From NCBI GenBank assembly GCA_030248215.1, contig JASANG010003691.1:178501-242500 (forward strand): 64,000 nt of DNA. Reading direction: 5' to 3'. The notes beneath the pieces are model-generated. The model searched no databases. It was not told the origin of the DNA and was given only the letters and a program-made list of their open reading frames with translations. The stretch is from Enoplolaimus lenunculus. Its lineage: Eukaryota; Nematoda; Enoplea; Enoplida; Thoracostomopsidae. Positions 62,745 to 64,000 of the stretch are shown in pieces. The translations under genes were made by a program, and so were the position numbers. Positions within the stretch are counted from its first letter, which is position 1; each line of letters opens with the position of its first letter.

Positions 62745-63085
62745 ACCGGCATTTGTACCGGAGCTGGGGCCCAAAACCCCGGTGCCGGCGCTGGTAACAA
62801 CTGGGAGGGGGGGAAAGTTTTACGTAAAAATAACCACAATCAACATGAGCTACAATATACGTAATACGTATATGGTGGCTAACAGTGGGAAAATAAAACA
62901 CTCTAACAAAATGTTGAAATTTGGTGTGTCTTGTGATTTTTATATTTTTCAAAACATAACCGTGCGTGATACGTTTCTTTTTCATGCAACTTAATTTCAC
63001 ATTGTATATAAAAACTGGCCCCGGTATGGCCCCCAACAAATAACGTGCTGGCCCCGGCACCTGAACCGGGACAGGTGCCATGCCC
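62745..63085 (+). repeat. Dispersed GC-ended repeat, copy 2
   Basis: It corresponds to the reverse complement of 785-1110: GGGGCC/GCCCCGG-rich ends, then ATCAACATGAGCTACAATAT and GTGGGAAAATAAAA blocks in the same order. Confidence 0.65.
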
Positions 63086-63475
63086 TAGGGCATCGCTAGT
63101 AGGTAATGTAGAATACCACAGATTTAGGAAAGTTTTGACATACCGAATGTTTTTAGAAAACGATAACCGCGTGATATATAGTACTAAAAACTATTATACT
63201 TAAAAAAGAGTTAAAATTATAGGATTACCAACACCGCTGATCGAATAACCTCACACTTTTCTGGTAACAAATTAAACTACGAAGCGTCGCAGTTGAATTC
63301 TTTACGTTTACCCATATTTTATTGTTTTATCCAAGCTGTTAGTTTGAATATTAAGTATTAACTATTTAAATTTAAGTGTCATACGCTAAAACTGCTCTAA
63401 AAGTGTTGTACCCTACCCATACACGCCCCATAGCAAACGCAAGGTAAAGATAGTTGCAGGTTCGAAATGACACTA

Positions 63476-63677
63476 CTCTGCAAAAAATGGTCGTCCAATT
63501 GACTCTCTCTCCGAAATAGGCTCCACACAATTTGAGTCAAACTTGACTCCACCAGAGTCAAATTCGACTCGCTGAGTGGCACGTTTGACTCTGGCGGAGT
63601 CAAATTTGACTCAATTTGTGTAGTCTCGCAGAGCCTATTTCGAAAAGAGTCAATTTGACTCACCATTTCTTGCAGTG
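63476..63677. mobile_element. MITE A, copy 5 (202 bp)
   Basis: TA, then CTCTGCAAAAAATGG, to CACCATTTCTTGCAGTG and TA. It is the most diverged left end of the family. Confidence 0.8.
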
Positions 63678-63679
63678 TA

Positions 63680-64000
63680 CACAGAACAGCCAAAGCAAAA
63701 TTTACAATAATGATAGTAGACCATAAAGTTAAAATTGTGCCCCGTTTCTTACATACCAAGTTCTTACCTTCCAAATGTCGCCAAGCTTAGAATATTTGAC
63801 CTTATATTACTTTGATGCTGTAGGTACGTACTTATATAAATAATACCTAAAACAAATGTATGACGAAATCGAAACGTATTCGAGTGTTACAAATAGAACA
63901 ATGGGAAATCTTAACTTAAAGCGGCTCACGGCTTTACAAATCTACTCTGTGTAAATATTAGCTGATTTTGACTCAAAAGCCTACGCAGAAGTTCCCATAG
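63680..64000. other. Window end, nothing recognised
   Basis: No exon, repeat or RNA was recognised. Confidence 0.3.

Overview
The window is animal nuclear DNA: AT-rich, with spliced genes, long introns and many small non-autonomous DNA transposons. Two weak signs point to a nematode or a close relative. Several transposon copies carry runs of TTAGGC/CCTAAG, the nematode telomere hexamer. The sulfotransferase gene also has a TTTCAG acceptor just upstream of its start codon, as expected for a trans-spliced or 5'UTR-spliced message. The species cannot be named from this sequence.

Five protein genes are supported by homology, exon phase or both. (1) Positions 1362-20817, plus strand: a very large BET protein (BRD2/3/4, Drosophila fs(1)h type), with about 23 exons and roughly 2,550 residues. 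In order it has bromodomain 1, a giant Ser/Thr/Ala-rich exon, the conserved linker, bromodomain 2, the motif B helix, the NET domain, a Ser/Glu/Asp-rich region and a BRD4-like C-terminal motif. (2) Positions 30182-35644, minus strand: a complete seven-exon cytosolic sulfotransferase. (3) Positions 37244-48090, plus strand: a compact secreted M13 (neprilysin-type) zinc metallopeptidase with seven exons, one of which has no methionine codon. (4) Positions 50401-51026, minus strand: SEM1/DSS1, the tiny proteasome-lid and BRCA2-binding protein. (5) Positions 57207-58022, plus strand: the last two exons of a protein resembling bacterial DUF2585/UPF0314 membrane proteins, the most unexpected gene here. 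A sixth, small gene at 28046-28324 (minus) encodes a secreted eight-cysteine peptide with CS-alpha-beta spacing.

The genes look functionally unrelated: chromatin reader, small-molecule sulfation, secreted protease, proteasome/DNA repair, membrane protein and a possible defence peptide. No operon is visible.

The rest is repeats. There are hAT-type MITEs with 8-bp target duplications, TA-flanked near-palindromic MITEs, a Harbinger-type MITE, two families carrying telomere-like hexamers, a long-TIR element filled with CATATG palindromes, and a TIR element holding a 28-bp satellite with a 140-bp higher-order period. One MITE sits a few bases after a 5' splice site of the peptidase gene, and another ends 16 bases before a BET exon. 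Regions 20.8-28 kb, 52.6-57 kb and 58.8-64 kb hold almost only repeats and unassigned sequence.
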